Of a stretch of 64,000 nt of DNA, positions 1-8,478 are shown in pieces. The notes beneath the pieces are model-generated. The model was not told where the DNA came from, made no database searches, and saw nothing but the letters and a program-made list of their open reading frames with translations. Origin of the DNA: Actinomadura opuntiae. Lineage in GTDB: Bacteria; Actinomycetota; Actinomycetes; Streptosporangiales; Streptosporangiaceae. The stretch lies in the NCBI RefSeq assembly GCF_030283205.1, contig NZ_JASNWF010000024.1, positions 62,001 to 126,000 of the forward strand, written 5' to 3'. A program made the translations under genes and the position numbers. Numbering within the stretch: position 1 is the stretch's first letter; each line of letters starts with the position of its first letter.

Positions 1-243
1 CCGGAGGCTTTCGGCCCTGATGCCGACCGTTTCGACATCACCAGACGGCCGGACGCGCCCGGACTCGCGTTCGGGTACGGCCCCCACTTCTGCCTCGGCG
101 CCGCGCTCGCGCGGATGGAGATGCGGCTCGTCCTGGAGGAACTACGCACTCGGTACACGACCATCACAGTGACGGACGAACCGGTATATAACGGCTCGCC
201 CGTGGTCGTCGGGCTCCGCAGCCTCGGCCTCGCGTTCGGCTGA
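1..243 (+). CDS. cytochrome P450, C-terminal fragment (cut by window edge)
   Basis: The frame is open from the first base and ends in TGA at 241-243, giving the last 80 residues of a cytochrome P450. The heme-binding loop FGYGPHFCLGAALAR is intact: it matches the family pattern FGxGxHxCxG, and the cysteine is the thiolate ligand of the heme iron. The following helix (RMEMRLVLEELRTR) is the usual helix L region. P450s are soluble monooxygenases in actinomycetes and need ferredoxin partners; none is visible here, and the substrate cannot be judged from this end. A strong hairpin follows the stop codon and separates it from the convergent lipid phosphatase/kinase gene. Identification is firm; the start lies outside the window. 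Confidence 0.93.
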   Translation, partial: PEAFGPDADRFDITRRPDAPGLAFGYGPHFCLGAALARMEMRLVLEELRTRYTTITVTDEPVYNGSPVVVGLRSLGLAFG

Positions 244-254
244 AACCGGCGCCG

Positions 255-284
255 CTTCCGGCCGGGCACCGCCCCGGCCGGAAG
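255..284. terminator. hairpin terminator between convergent genes
   Basis: A perfect 12-bp inverted repeat, CTTCCGGCCGGG at 255-266 and CCCGGCCGGAAG at 273-284, with a 6-nt loop. It sits 12 nt after the P450 stop and about 40 nt beyond the stop of the opposing gene, so it probably terminates both. There is no U-tract, as is usual in actinobacteria. Confidence 0.7.
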
Positions 285-323
285 TTACAGCGTCCCGAAT
301 CTTCGCCGAACACCCAGCGCCGG

Positions 324-1949
324 TCAGGCGTCTGGACGGAAGACGGCGAGGGCCTTGGCGTGCTTGCCGAACCGCAGCGACGGCGGCACCGCCGACACGT
401 CGCCGTCGCGCGCGAGCCGCAGCTCGTCGCAGGACGTCAGCACCTCCAGCCCGCCGGCGCGCCAGGCCAGGTAGCCGGGCGTGATGTGCAGGTGCCCGGC
501 CATGACGGCGGCGACCGCGCGGACCCGCGGCATGCGCCGCCCGGTGGCGACCATCCGGACGTCGAGGCACCCGTCGTCGAGGCGTTCCCGCCAGGTGGGC
601 GCGGCGCCGTGCGAGCCGAACATGCCGTTGCCGACGAACGCCAGCCACACGTGCCGCCGGTGCCCGTCCACCACGGCCTCGACGGGCTCGGAGTGCCGCA
701 GCGTCCGGACGGCGGCGATCGCCAGCGCGGGCCACTTGCCGAGCCGCTTCTCCAGCCGCTCGCGCCGGTCGACCAGCTCGGTGTAGGCGCCGAAGCTCGC
801 GGTGTTCAGGAACAGCCGCTCGTCGCGCGACCCCGTACCGCCCTTCGCGGGCACGGCGTAGGCGACGTCCACGCGGCCGAGCCGTCCGGCCCGGTAGGCG
901 GCGATCGCCTCGGCGGGCGACTCGATGCCGAGGGCGCGGGCGAAGTGGTCGAACGTGCCGCCGGGCACGGTCAGCAGCGGCACGTCGTGGTCGAGCGCGG
1001 CGCGGGCGGCGGCGTTGACGGTGCCGTCGCCGCCGACGACGGCCAGCACGTCGGCCCGCGCGGCGGCCTCCGCGCAGACCTTCTCCAGGTCCTGGCCCTC
1101 CTCCAGCGCGATGATCTCCGCCGCGGGCAGTTCGCGCCGCAGCACCCCGACCGCCACCTGCGCACCGCTCGGCATGATGCCGCGGGTGGCCTCGCCCCCG
1201 CCGCCCGAGGCGGGGTTGACGACCGCGACCACGCCGCGCCCGTCATCGGTGACCTGCACGTCCTCCCCCTCGGCCCGCGTCAGGCGGGCCACCGGAGGGC
1301 GCGCGGGCCACACCAGCCGCGTGCCGAGCCCGGCCAGCGCGCCGATGCCGAGGCCGGCGAGCACGTCCCCGGGGTAGTGGGCGCCGGTGTAGACGCGGGC
1401 GAACGCGACGGCCGCGGCGGTCGCGGCGACCGGCACCGCCACCGCGGCGGGCGCCTCCAGCGCCACGCCGGTCGCGAACGCGGCGGCGGACGCCGAGTGG
1501 CCGGACGGGAAGGCGTGCGAGGTCGGCAGCTTCCACCGGATCCGGATCGGCGGCACCAGGTCCACCACGGGGCGCGCCCGGCGGAACGCGTGCTTGCCGA
1601 GGACGTTGACGGCCGGGCTCGCCACCGCGATCGCGATCGAGCCGCGCAGCGCGGCACGGCGCAGGCGTGGGCGCCGGGTGAGCCCGAGGGCCGTGGCCGT
1701 GCCGAACCACAGGACGCCGTGGTCGGCCGTGCGCGACAGCCGGGGCAGGACGTACTCGAGGCCGGGCAGCCGGGCCGCCGCGACCCGGTCGAACGCCCAC
1801 CGGTCGGCCCGTCCGAGCCGGCTCAGCAGTCTCCGGCGCGGGCCGCGGCGGGCGGCACGGCCGGCACGGCCGGCACGGGGGGAGGGGGCGGGGGCGCGGG
1901 ACCCGGGTGAGCGCCGCATCGTCGATGACCGAGAATGGTTGGACCGCAT
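324..1949 (-). CDS. PAP2 phosphatase-diacylglycerol/lipid kinase fusion protein
   Basis: Two catalytic domains in one chain. The N-terminal half is a membrane PAP2 lipid phosphatase with all three signature blocks: KHAFRRARP, FPSGHS and RVYTGAHYPGD, where the two His and the Arg/Lys residues form the phosphohistidine site. The C-terminal half is a DAGK/LCB5 lipid kinase, with the glycine-rich start VVNPASGGGG and the nucleotide loop VVGGDGTVNAA, plus VPGGTFDHFARALG. Such fusions are known in actinobacteria; the lipid substrate is not established here. The neighbouring divergent ABC exporter of the teichoic acid type makes a role in lipid-carrier or phospholipid turnover plausible (inference). 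Start is uncertain: ATG at 1949 has a GGGGA about 10 nt upstream; 2009 and 1919 are alternatives. Confidence 0.9.
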   Translation of the reverse strand: MRSNHSRSSTMRRSPGSRAPAPSPRAGRAGRAARRGPRRRLLSRLGRADRWAFDRVAAARLPGLEYVLPRLSRTADHGVLWFGTATALGLTRRPRLRRAALRGSIAIAVASPAVNVLGKHAFRRARPVVDLVPPIRIRWKLPTSHAFPSGHSASAAAFATGVALEAPAAVAVPVAATAAAVAFARVYTGAHYPGDVLAGLGIGALAGLGTRLVWPARPPVARLTRAEGEDVQVTDDGRGVVAVVNPASGGGGEATRGIMPSGAQVAVGVLRRELPAAEIIALEEGQDLEKVCAEAAARADVLAVVGGDGTVNAAARAALDHDVPLLTVPGGTFDHFARALGIESPAEAIAAYRAGRLGRVDVAYAVPAKGGTGSRDERLFLNTASFGAYTELVDRRERLEKRLGKWPALAIAAVRTLRHSEPVEAVVDGHRRHVWLAFVGNGMFGSHGAAPTWRERLDDGCLDVRMVATGRRMPRVRAVAAVMAGHLHITPGYLAWRAGGLEVLTSCDELRLARDGDVSAVPPSLRFGKHAKALAVFRPDA

Positions 1950-2059
1950 CCCCCGGGTATCCCCAGGGGCGTCGACAAGATTCCGTAATGATCTCAGTTC
2001 GGGGGTCACATGCGGGCGAACGTCACCTACACATCATCGACTGCAATAGGCTTCCCGGC

Positions 2060-3031
2060 ATGAGTCACCCGCAACGGCTCGGTTCCCCGGGTGGCGAGTC
2101 GGTCGGCACGATCGCGGAGTCTCCTCACGTGAACGAGACGCTGGCCGCCTACGCCGCACGGTACGGACTGAGGCAGAGCGCGGCGCGCCCCCCGCTGCGC
2201 AGCTACATCAGGAGCGTGTGGTCCAGGCGCAACTTCATCTGGGCCTTCGCGTCGGCCAAGAACATCTCGATGTACACCGACTCGCGACTGGGTCAGGTCT
2301 GGCAGCTGCTGACCCCGATCCTGAACGTCTCGGTCTACTACCTGATCTTCGGCGTCCTCCTCGGCACCAAGCGCGGTGTTCCGGACTTCATCCCCTTCCT
2401 TGTGACGGGCGTGTTCATGTTCGGGTTTACCCAGCGCTCCATCACGTCGGGGTCGAAGTCGGTCGGTGACAACCTGTCACTGATCCGGGCGCTGCACTTC
2501 CCGCGCGCGACGCTGCCGCTCGCCATCGCGACCGTGGAGCTCCAGCAGCTGCTGCTGTCCCTGGTCGTGCTGCTGGCGATCGTGTTCGGGTTCGGCGAGC
2601 CGATCAGCTTCCACATGCTGCTGTTCGTCCCGGTGCTGGTCCTGCAGCTGCTGTTCAACGTCGGGATGAGCATGGTGATGGCGCGGCTCGGCGCCTTCAA
2701 CCGGGACATCACCCAGCTGCTGCCGTTCGTCATGCGGACGTGGCTCTACCTGTCCGGCGTGATCTTCAGCCTGCCGCAGCTCCTGCAGCGCAGCCACGTG
2801 CTGAAGGACAACCCGTGGCTCGGCGAGATGCTCAAGGCCAACCCGGCCTACGTCTACGTCGAGCTGAGCCGGCACACGATGCTCGGCGAGTACCGCGACT
2901 ACGTGCACACCAAGCTCGACATGCACTCCACGACCCAGTTGTGGATCTACGCGCTGGCGTGGGCCGTGATCGCCGTGGTCGGCGGATTCATGATCTTCTA
3001 CAGCGCCGAGGAGCGTTACGGCCGTGGTTGA
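2060..3031 (+). CDS. ABC-2 type polysaccharide/teichoic acid exporter, permease
   Basis: A 323-residue membrane protein of the ABC-2/TagG-Wzm family, which exports lipid-linked cell-surface polymers together with an ATPase. It has an N-terminal cytosolic amphipathic stretch (RPPLRSYIRSVWSRRNFIW), followed by about six hydrophobic segments (for example LLTPILNVSVYYLIFGVLL near residue 80 and a C-terminal IYALAWAVIAVVGGFMIFY). The start ATG at 2060 was preferred over in-frame upstream codons because family members begin shortly before the SYIRSVW block and the upstream reading overlaps the divergent gene's promoter. Its stop overlaps the start of the ATPase gene by 8 nt, so the two are translationally coupled. 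No glycosyltransferase genes lie nearby, so the exported polymer cannot be named. Confidence 0.9.
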   Translation: MSHPQRLGSPGGESVGTIAESPHVNETLAAYAARYGLRQSAARPPLRSYIRSVWSRRNFIWAFASAKNISMYTDSRLGQVWQLLTPILNVSVYYLIFGVLLGTKRGVPDFIPFLVTGVFMFGFTQRSITSGSKSVGDNLSLIRALHFPRATLPLAIATVELQQLLLSLVVLLAIVFGFGEPISFHMLLFVPVLVLQLLFNVGMSMVMARLGAFNRDITQLLPFVMRTWLYLSGVIFSLPQLLQRSHVLKDNPWLGEMLKANPAYVYVELSRHTMLGEYRDYVHTKLDMHSTTQLWIYALAWAVIAVVGGFMIFYSAEERYGRG

Positions 3032-3821
3032 CACCAGGGTGCGCGGCGGGGCGGCCGTCGACATCGACCCCACGCGCGAGCCGATCGTCGTCGTCGACGA
3101 CCTGCACATCATCTACCGCGTGTACGGCGCGGGCGGGAAGGGCAACGCCGCCAGCGCGTTCTCCCGCGTCCTGCGCCGCAAGGCCCGTCCTTCGATGAAG
3201 GAGGTGCACGCGATCAAGGGGCTGTCGTTCGTCGCCTACCGCGGCGAGGCGGTCGGGATCATCGGCACCAACGGGTCGGGCAAGTCGACGCTGCTGAAGG
3301 CGATCGCGGGACTGCTGCCGCCGCACAGCGGCGCGGTCTACACCGACGGCCAGCCGTCCCTGCTCGGCGTGAACGCGGCGCTGATGAAGGACCTGACCGG
3401 CGAGCGCAACATCGTCCTCGGCTGCCTGGCCATGGGGATGACGCCCGCGCAGACCAAGGCCCAGTACCAGAAGATCGTCGACTTCGCGGGGCTCAAGGAG
3501 GGGTTCATCCAGTACCCCATGCGGACGTACTCGTCCGGCATGGGGGCGCGGCTGCGGTTCGCGATCGCCGCCGCCAAGACCCACGACGTGCTGCTGATCG
3601 ACGAGGCGCTCGCCACCGGCGACGCCAAGTTCAAGCGCAAGAGCAAGAAGCGCATCGAGGAACTGCGCAAGGAGGCCGGCGCGGTCTTCCTCGTCGCGCA
3701 CCAGCTCGACACGGTCAAGGAGATGTGCGACCGCGTCATCTGGATCGACGAGGGCCGGATGCGGATGGACGGCGACCCCGAAGAGGTCATCGCGGCCTAC
3801 AACGAGGCCGCCGGGAAGTGA
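3024..3821 (+). CDS. ABC exporter ATPase, teichoic acid/O-antigen (TagH/Wzt) type
   Basis: A 265-residue cytosolic ATPase pairing with the permease that overlaps its GTG start. Walker A is GTNGSGKST (about residues 82-90), the ABC signature is YSSGMGARL and Walker B plus catalytic Glu is VLLIDEALATGD, followed by the switch His in VAHQLD. The opening block VDDLHIIYRVY and the signature form YSSGM are typical of the TagH/Wzt/RfbE subfamily that powers export of lipid-linked glycopolymers. It lacks the C-terminal carbohydrate-binding extension of long Wzt proteins. A hairpin 2 nt after the stop closes the two-gene operon. Confidence 0.92.
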   Translation: MVDTRVRGGAAVDIDPTREPIVVVDDLHIIYRVYGAGGKGNAASAFSRVLRRKARPSMKEVHAIKGLSFVAYRGEAVGIIGTNGSGKSTLLKAIAGLLPPHSGAVYTDGQPSLLGVNAALMKDLTGERNIVLGCLAMGMTPAQTKAQYQKIVDFAGLKEGFIQYPMRTYSSGMGARLRFAIAAAKTHDVLLIDEALATGDAKFKRKSKKRIEELRKEAGAVFLVAHQLDTVKEMCDRVIWIDEGRMRMDGDPEEVIAAYNEAAGK

Positions 3822-3823
3822 TT

Positions 3824-3852
3824 CCCGTCACAGCCGGGGCGGCTGTGACGGG
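3824..3852. terminator. hairpin terminator after ABC exporter operon
   Basis: Perfect 12-bp stem, CCCGTCACAGCC at 3824-3835 and GGCTGTGACGGG at 3841-3852, with loop GGGGC, starting two bases after the ATPase stop codon. Confidence 0.8.
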
Positions 3853-3952
3853 CGCGGTCAGAGTTACGGGGAGTTACCGGATCGTCTCTGGATGAGACGG
3901 CCTCGCGGACCTACCGTCGAGGGGAGACCTCCAGCGGCGAGGGAGACCCCCG

Positions 3953-5383
3953 ATGGCCGACCGGCTCCACATCCCCGAACCCAGCGGACACGGGCTCAGC
4001 AGACGCGGCTTCCTGTCCTCCACGGCGCTCGCGGCGGGCGCCTACGGCGTCCTGGCGGCGTGCGCCAGTGAGAGCAGCGGGCCGGAGGCGAAGGCCCCCG
4101 GCAAGGCGCCCAAGGAGGTGTTCACCTCCCCCGCGTCCAAGCTGGGCGGCTCGCTCAGCATCCTGATGTGGAGCCACTTCATCCCGCGGCACGACAAGTG
4201 GTTCGACAAGTTCCTCGCGGACTGGGGCAAGCGGGTCGGGGTCGGCGTCCGGGTCGACCACATCAACACCGTGGACGTGCCGCGCCGCGCCGCGTCGGAG
4301 ATCCAGGCGGGCAAGGGCCACGACCTGATCCAGCACATCGCGCCGTTCTCGCAGTACGAGCCGTCCGTGCTGGACATGGCGGACGTCGTGCAGGAGGCGA
4401 ACCGGCGCTGGGGGCAGCAGCTGGAGCTGTGCCGCAGGTCCAGCTACAACCCCAACACCCGGCACTTCTACGCCTACTGCCCGGGCTGGTCGCCCGACCC
4501 CGGCGACTACCGCAAGTCGATGTGGCAGAAGGCCGGCCTGCCGAACGGCCCGACGAGTTGGGACGACCTGCTGCGCGGCGCCGCGGAGATCAAGCGGACG
4601 ACCGGGGTGCCGTGCGGGATCGGGCTGTCCCCCGAGACCGACTCGAACATGGCGGCGCGGGCGCTGCTGTGGTCCTACGGCGGGTCCGTGCAGGACGAGA
4701 ACGAGCGGGTGGCGATCAACTCCGACGCCACGGTCGCGGCCGTCGACTACATGGCCCGGCTGTTCAAGCAGGCGGAGACCAGCGAGGTGTTCTCCTGGGT
4801 GCCGGCGTCCAACAACCAGGCGCTGATCGCCGGCAGGTCGTCCTACATCCTGAACTCGATCTCGGCGTGGCGCACCGCGATGGGCACCAACCGGGCGATC
4901 GGCGACGACATCTTCTTCACCCCGGCGCTGCGCGGCCCGAAGGCGGCGCTGGCGGCGCAGCACGTCATCCAGCAGTGGATCGTCCCGAAGTACTCGCCGA
5001 ACGCTGCGGCGGCCAAGGAGTTCCTGCTGCACTACACGGCGAACTTCCCGTCGGTGACGTACCACTCGGAGCTGTACGACCTGCCGGGCTGGCCGTCGCT
5101 GGTCCCGCAGCTGCACGGCTGGCTCGACAACGACCCGTACGGCGCGAAGCCCGCGAACAAGCTGAGCCTGCTGAAGAACGCGACGTCGTGGAGCGCGAAC
5201 ATCGGCTATCCGGGCCCGTCGAACCCGGCGATCGGCGAGATCTTCAACACCAACCTGCTGCCGACGATGTTCGGCCGCGCCGCCCGCGGCCAGACCTCCG
5301 CGAAGCAGGCCGTCGCGGACGCCGAACGCCAGATCAACGCCATCTTCAAGAACTGGCGCGCCCGCGGCCTCGTAGGCGGCTGA
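3953..5383 (+). CDS. carbohydrate ABC transporter substrate-binding lipoprotein (Tat)
   Basis: A 476-residue extracellular solute-binding protein of the sugar (family 1) type, first gene of a four-gene importer operon. The N-terminus has the twin-arginine motif SRRGFLS followed by a hydrophobic stretch and the lipobox LAAC, so it is probably exported folded by Tat and anchored by lipidation of the Cys near residue 37. Family features include the start of the mature domain at GGSLSILMWSHF and aromatic residues spread through the second lobe. The ATG is preceded by a good GAGGGAGA ribosome site. The substrate is not evident; the UgpC/MsmK-type ATPase downstream suggests an oligosaccharide, polyol or similar sugar. 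The 100 bases upstream hold the promoter region, with the direct repeat GAGTTAC near 3861-3875. Confidence 0.9.
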   Translation: MADRLHIPEPSGHGLSRRGFLSSTALAAGAYGVLAACASESSGPEAKAPGKAPKEVFTSPASKLGGSLSILMWSHFIPRHDKWFDKFLADWGKRVGVGVRVDHINTVDVPRRAASEIQAGKGHDLIQHIAPFSQYEPSVLDMADVVQEANRRWGQQLELCRRSSYNPNTRHFYAYCPGWSPDPGDYRKSMWQKAGLPNGPTSWDDLLRGAAEIKRTTGVPCGIGLSPETDSNMAARALLWSYGGSVQDENERVAINSDATVAAVDYMARLFKQAETSEVFSWVPASNNQALIAGRSSYILNSISAWRTAMGTNRAIGDDIFFTPALRGPKAALAAQHVIQQWIVPKYSPNAAAAKEFLLHYTANFPSVTYHSELYDLPGWPSLVPQLHGWLDNDPYGAKPANKLSLLKNATSWSANIGYPGPSNPAIGEIFNTNLLPTMFGRAARGQTSAKQAVADAERQINAIFKNWRARGLVGG

Positions 5384-5422
5384 CCGCTGATGAACACGCG
5401 AGTGGGCCGCGCCGTCTGGACT

Positions 5423-5500
5423 GAGGAGCGCAGGGAGCGAGGAACGAGCGACCGGAGCGACGAGGCCGAGGAGGTCGGTCGGGGTCGGTTGGTCGGGGCG
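5423..5500. repeat. GAGCG-rich intergenic repeat tract inside importer operon
   Basis: The 167-base gap between the binding protein and ATPase genes contains four spaced GAGCG units (5424-5458) followed by reiterated GGTCGG/GGTCGGGG units (about 5473-5500). No gene or hairpin is evident. It looks like a low-complexity intergenic repeat of the kind scattered through actinobacterial genomes; a role as mRNA spacer is only a guess. Confidence 0.5.
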
Positions 5501-5550
5501 ACACGCCGGCGCGAGAAGGGCCCGCGAGCCGCCGAGCGGAGGCGAGGCAA

Positions 5551-6627
5551 TTGAACACCGTCGAGGTCAGAGGGCTCGTCAAGACGTTCGATGGGCGGGT
5601 GCGGGCTCGGCGGCGCGGGCGCGGGGACGTGGTGCGGGCGCTGGACGGCGTGGACCTCGCGGCGGAGCCGGGCGAGTATCTGGTGCTGCTCGGGCCGTCG
5701 GGGTGCGGGAAGACGACGCTGCTGCGCACGATCGCGGGGCTGGAGCAGCCGACGGAGGGCGAGGTGCTGATCGGCGGGCATCCGGTGAACGGGCTGCCGC
5801 CGCGGGTCCGGCAGATCGCGATGGTGTTCCAGTCGTACGCCCTGTATCCGCACAAGACGGTGCGGGACAACATCGTCTTCCCGTTGCGGGCCGAACGGAT
5901 GGACAAGGCGGAGCGGGAGAAGAAGGCGCGGTGGGCGGCCGAGTTGCTGGAGATCGAGCCGCTGCTGGGCCGCAAGCCGCGGCAGCTGTCGGGCGGTGAG
6001 CGGCAGCGGGTGGCGCTGGCGCGGGCGCTGGTCCGCGACCCGGCGGTGTTCCTGCTGGACGAGCCGCTGTCGAACCTGGACGCGAAGATGCGGGCGACGG
6101 CGCGCGACGAGCTGAAGCGGTTCCAGCAGCGGGTCGGGACGACGACGATCTACGTGACGCACGACCAGGCCGAGGCGATGGGGCTCGGGGACCGGATCGC
6201 GGTGCTGGAGCACGGCCGGGTGCGGCAGGTCGGGACGCCGCAGGAGGTGTACGACGATCCGGCCGACACGTTCGTGGCGACGTTCATCGGGTCGCCGCCG
6301 ATGAACCTGGTGAAGCGCGGCGACCGGCTGGTGGGGTTCCGGCCGGAGCACCTGCTGCCGGAGGAGGTCGTCCCGGCGGACCGGCGGGTGGCGATGCCGC
6401 TCCGGGTGGAGCGGATGGAGTACCTGTCCGGCGACCGGCACGTGTACGGGACGGTGACGGGCCTCGGCGAGGACACCCGGGTGATCACCCGGCTGCCCGC
6501 CACGGTGATGACGCCGATCGCGGCGGGCGAGACGCACCCGTTCGCGGTGGAGCCGGAGCGGCTGCGGTTCTTCGACGCGGCGGAGGGCGTCCGCGCGGAG
6601 CCGATGACGATCGGGGGCGCGCGGTGA
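5551..6627 (+). CDS. carbohydrate ABC transporter ATPase (UgpC/MsmK/MalK family)
   Basis: A 358-residue ATPase that energises the sugar importer from the cytosolic side. Walker A is GPSGCGKTT, the Q-loop is VFQSYALYPH, the signature is LSGGERQRVALARAL, Walker B is VFLLDEPLSNLD and the switch His is in VTHDQAEAM. After about residue 240 it continues into a MalK-like TOBE/OB regulatory domain (FRPEHLL, then DRHVYGTV). The start is TTG at 5551, chosen for the strong GGAGGCGAGG site just upstream. There is an insertion rich in Arg between the first strand and the ALDGVDL block. Its stop overlaps the next gene's GTG, so expression is coupled to the permeases. Confidence 0.94.
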   Translation: MNTVEVRGLVKTFDGRVRARRRGRGDVVRALDGVDLAAEPGEYLVLLGPSGCGKTTLLRTIAGLEQPTEGEVLIGGHPVNGLPPRVRQIAMVFQSYALYPHKTVRDNIVFPLRAERMDKAEREKKARWAAELLEIEPLLGRKPRQLSGGERQRVALARALVRDPAVFLLDEPLSNLDAKMRATARDELKRFQQRVGTTTIYVTHDQAEAMGLGDRIAVLEHGRVRQVGTPQEVYDDPADTFVATFIGSPPMNLVKRGDRLVGFRPEHLLPEEVVPADRRVAMPLRVERMEYLSGDRHVYGTVTGLGEDTRVITRLPATVMTPIAAGETHPFAVEPERLRFFDAAEGVRAEPMTIGGAR

Positions 6628-7544
6628 GCGGCGCCGCGTCCGCGGTGCGGGCGCGCCGGAGGGCGGGGCTCGCCGACCGGGAGGGGTTCCTGGCGTGGGC
6701 GCTGCTGCTGCCGTCGGTGGTCTACATCGTCGCGCTGGTCGGCGTGCCGTTCCTGCTGGCCATCGCGTTCGCGTTCTCCGACGTGACGACCGGCGACCCG
6801 TCCTTCGACTTCGTCGGGTTCCGCAACTTCACCGAGGTCTTCCACGACGGGGTGTTCTGGCGGGCGCTGGTGAACACGCTGGTGTTCACCGGGATCAGCA
6901 TGGCGCTGATCGTAGTGTTCGGGAAGATCCTCGCGAACATCCTGGTCGCCGACTTCCACGGCAAGTGGTTCGTCCGGCTGCTGGTGCTGCTGCCGTGGAC
7001 GACGCCGGTCGCGCTGTCCACGATCTCGTGGCTGTGGTTCCTCGACTCGATCTACTCCCCGGTCGACTGGGTGCTCCGGCACGCGGGGCTGATCAGCGGG
7101 AACGTGGTGTGGCTCGGCCGCCCGTGGACGGCGATGGGCTCGGTGATCGCGGTGCAGACGTGGCGGCTGACGCCGCTGGCCGCGGTGATCATGATGGCGG
7201 GGCTGGTGGCGATCCCCCGCGACATCGACGAGGCGGCCCGGGTCGACGGCGCCGGGTTCTGGCGGCGGATGTTCGAGGTGACGATCCCGCTGACGCTGCC
7301 GGTGATCGCGGTCGCCGGGCTGTTCGGCGCGATCATGACGTTCACCGACATGACCGTCCCGTACGTGCTGACGCGGGGCGGCCCCACGCACGCCACCGAC
7401 GTGCTGGCGTCGTGGGCGTACTTCCGGGGGATCGAGGGCGGCGACGTCGGGCAGGGCGCCGCGATCGCGCTGTTCCTGTTCCCGCTGCTGCTCGCCGGCG
7501 CGATCGCGATCCTGCGCGCCGTCCGCCGGTTGGAGGCGGGATGA
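6624..7544 (+). CDS. carbohydrate ABC transporter permease, MalF type
   Basis: A 306-residue inner-membrane permease with six predicted membrane segments, the first at ALLLPSVVYIVALVGVPFLLAIAF. The EAA loop that docks on the ATPase is visible as DIDEAARVDGAGFWRRMFEVTIPLTLP. The GTG start overlaps the ATPase stop (GTGA) and its own stop overlaps the ATG of the second permease (ATGA), so the three genes are translationally coupled. It forms the heteromeric membrane channel with the MalG-type partner. Confidence 0.93.
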   Translation: MSGAASAVRARRRAGLADREGFLAWALLLPSVVYIVALVGVPFLLAIAFAFSDVTTGDPSFDFVGFRNFTEVFHDGVFWRALVNTLVFTGISMALIVVFGKILANILVADFHGKWFVRLLVLLPWTTPVALSTISWLWFLDSIYSPVDWVLRHAGLISGNVVWLGRPWTAMGSVIAVQTWRLTPLAAVIMMAGLVAIPRDIDEAARVDGAGFWRRMFEVTIPLTLPVIAVAGLFGAIMTFTDMTVPYVLTRGGPTHATDVLASWAYFRGIEGGDVGQGAAIALFLFPLLLAGAIAILRAVRRLEAG

Positions 7545-8425
7545 CCGATCGGGCCGAGGAGGTCGAGAGGCTGCGGCGGCGGTACGCGCTCCGGCACGTC
7601 GCGGCGCGGGGCGGCGTGTACGGGTCGGCCGTCCTGGCGGCGCTGGTGTGCGCGCTGCCGTTCCTGTGGAGCCTGGTCAGCGCGTTCAAGCAGAACCAGG
7701 ACCTGTACAACCCCGAGAGCAACCCGTTCTTCTTCAACAAGCCCGCGACGCCCGACCATGTGACGTTCCTGTTCGACGACACGCCGTTCCTGACGTTCGT
7801 GGCGAACACGCTGATCGTCGGCGCCGCCGTCGTGGCGATCACGCTGCTGCTCGCGCTGCCCGCCGCGTACTCGCTGGCGCGGCTGGACCGCCCGTGGGGC
7901 ACCCCCATGGGCATCGCGATCTTCATGGTGTACCTGGTGCCGCCGTCGCTGCTGTTCCTGTCGCTGACCCGCGTCGTCGTCCGGCTGCACCTGGAGGACA
8001 CCCTCTGGTCGATGATCGTCGTCTATCCGACGATCACCGTCCCGGTGTCGGTGTGGCTGCTGATCGGGTTCCTGCGGGCCGTCCCCAAGGACGTCGAGGA
8101 GCAGGCGATGGTGGACGGCTACAGCCGGCTCGGCGCGTTCGTCCGGGCCGTCCTGCCGCTGGTGTTCCCCGGGATCGTCGCGGTGGTGGTGTTCAGCTTC
8201 ACGCTCACCGCCAGCGAGTTCGTGTACGCGCTGGCGTTCGTGTCGGCGAGCCCGCAGATGGTGGTCAGCACCGGCGTGCCGACCCAGCTGGTGCGCGGCG
8301 ACGTGTTCTTCTGGCAGTCGCTGCAGACCGCCACGGTGGTCACCGCCGTCCCGATCGCGTTCCTGTTCAACCTGTTCCTGGACCGGTTCGTCACCGGGTT
8401 CACGATGGGCGCCGTCAAAACCTGA
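7541..8425 (+). CDS. carbohydrate ABC transporter permease, MalG type
   Basis: A 294-residue permease, the last gene of the importer operon. It has six hydrophobic segments (for example SAVLAALVCALPFLWSLVS near residue 30) and the EAA loop DVEEQAMVDGYSRLGAF. The C-terminus ends shortly after the last helix in the usual MalG manner (FVTGFTMGAVKT). The ATG at 7541 overlaps the preceding stop by four bases. Order and composition (binding protein, ATPase, MalF, MalG) give a self-contained CUT1-type importer; no glycoside hydrolase or sugar regulator is adjacent, so its substrate remains open. Confidence 0.93.
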   Translation: MTDRAEEVERLRRRYALRHVAARGGVYGSAVLAALVCALPFLWSLVSAFKQNQDLYNPESNPFFFNKPATPDHVTFLFDDTPFLTFVANTLIVGAAVVAITLLLALPAAYSLARLDRPWGTPMGIAIFMVYLVPPSLLFLSLTRVVVRLHLEDTLWSMIVVYPTITVPVSVWLLIGFLRAVPKDVEEQAMVDGYSRLGAFVRAVLPLVFPGIVAVVVFSFTLTASEFVYALAFVSASPQMVVSTGVPTQLVRGDVFFWQSLQTATVVTAVPIAFLFNLFLDRFVTGFTMGAVKT

Positions 8426-8478
8426 TCGACGGCTGATAGAGATGGGGTGACAACCCGATCCCTGACGAGGAGGTCGCC

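Noticed and set aside
1..243. Possible secondary-metabolite gene cluster signalled by the P450
   Set aside because: No polyketide, peptide or terpene synthase genes follow; only the end of one P450 is visible.
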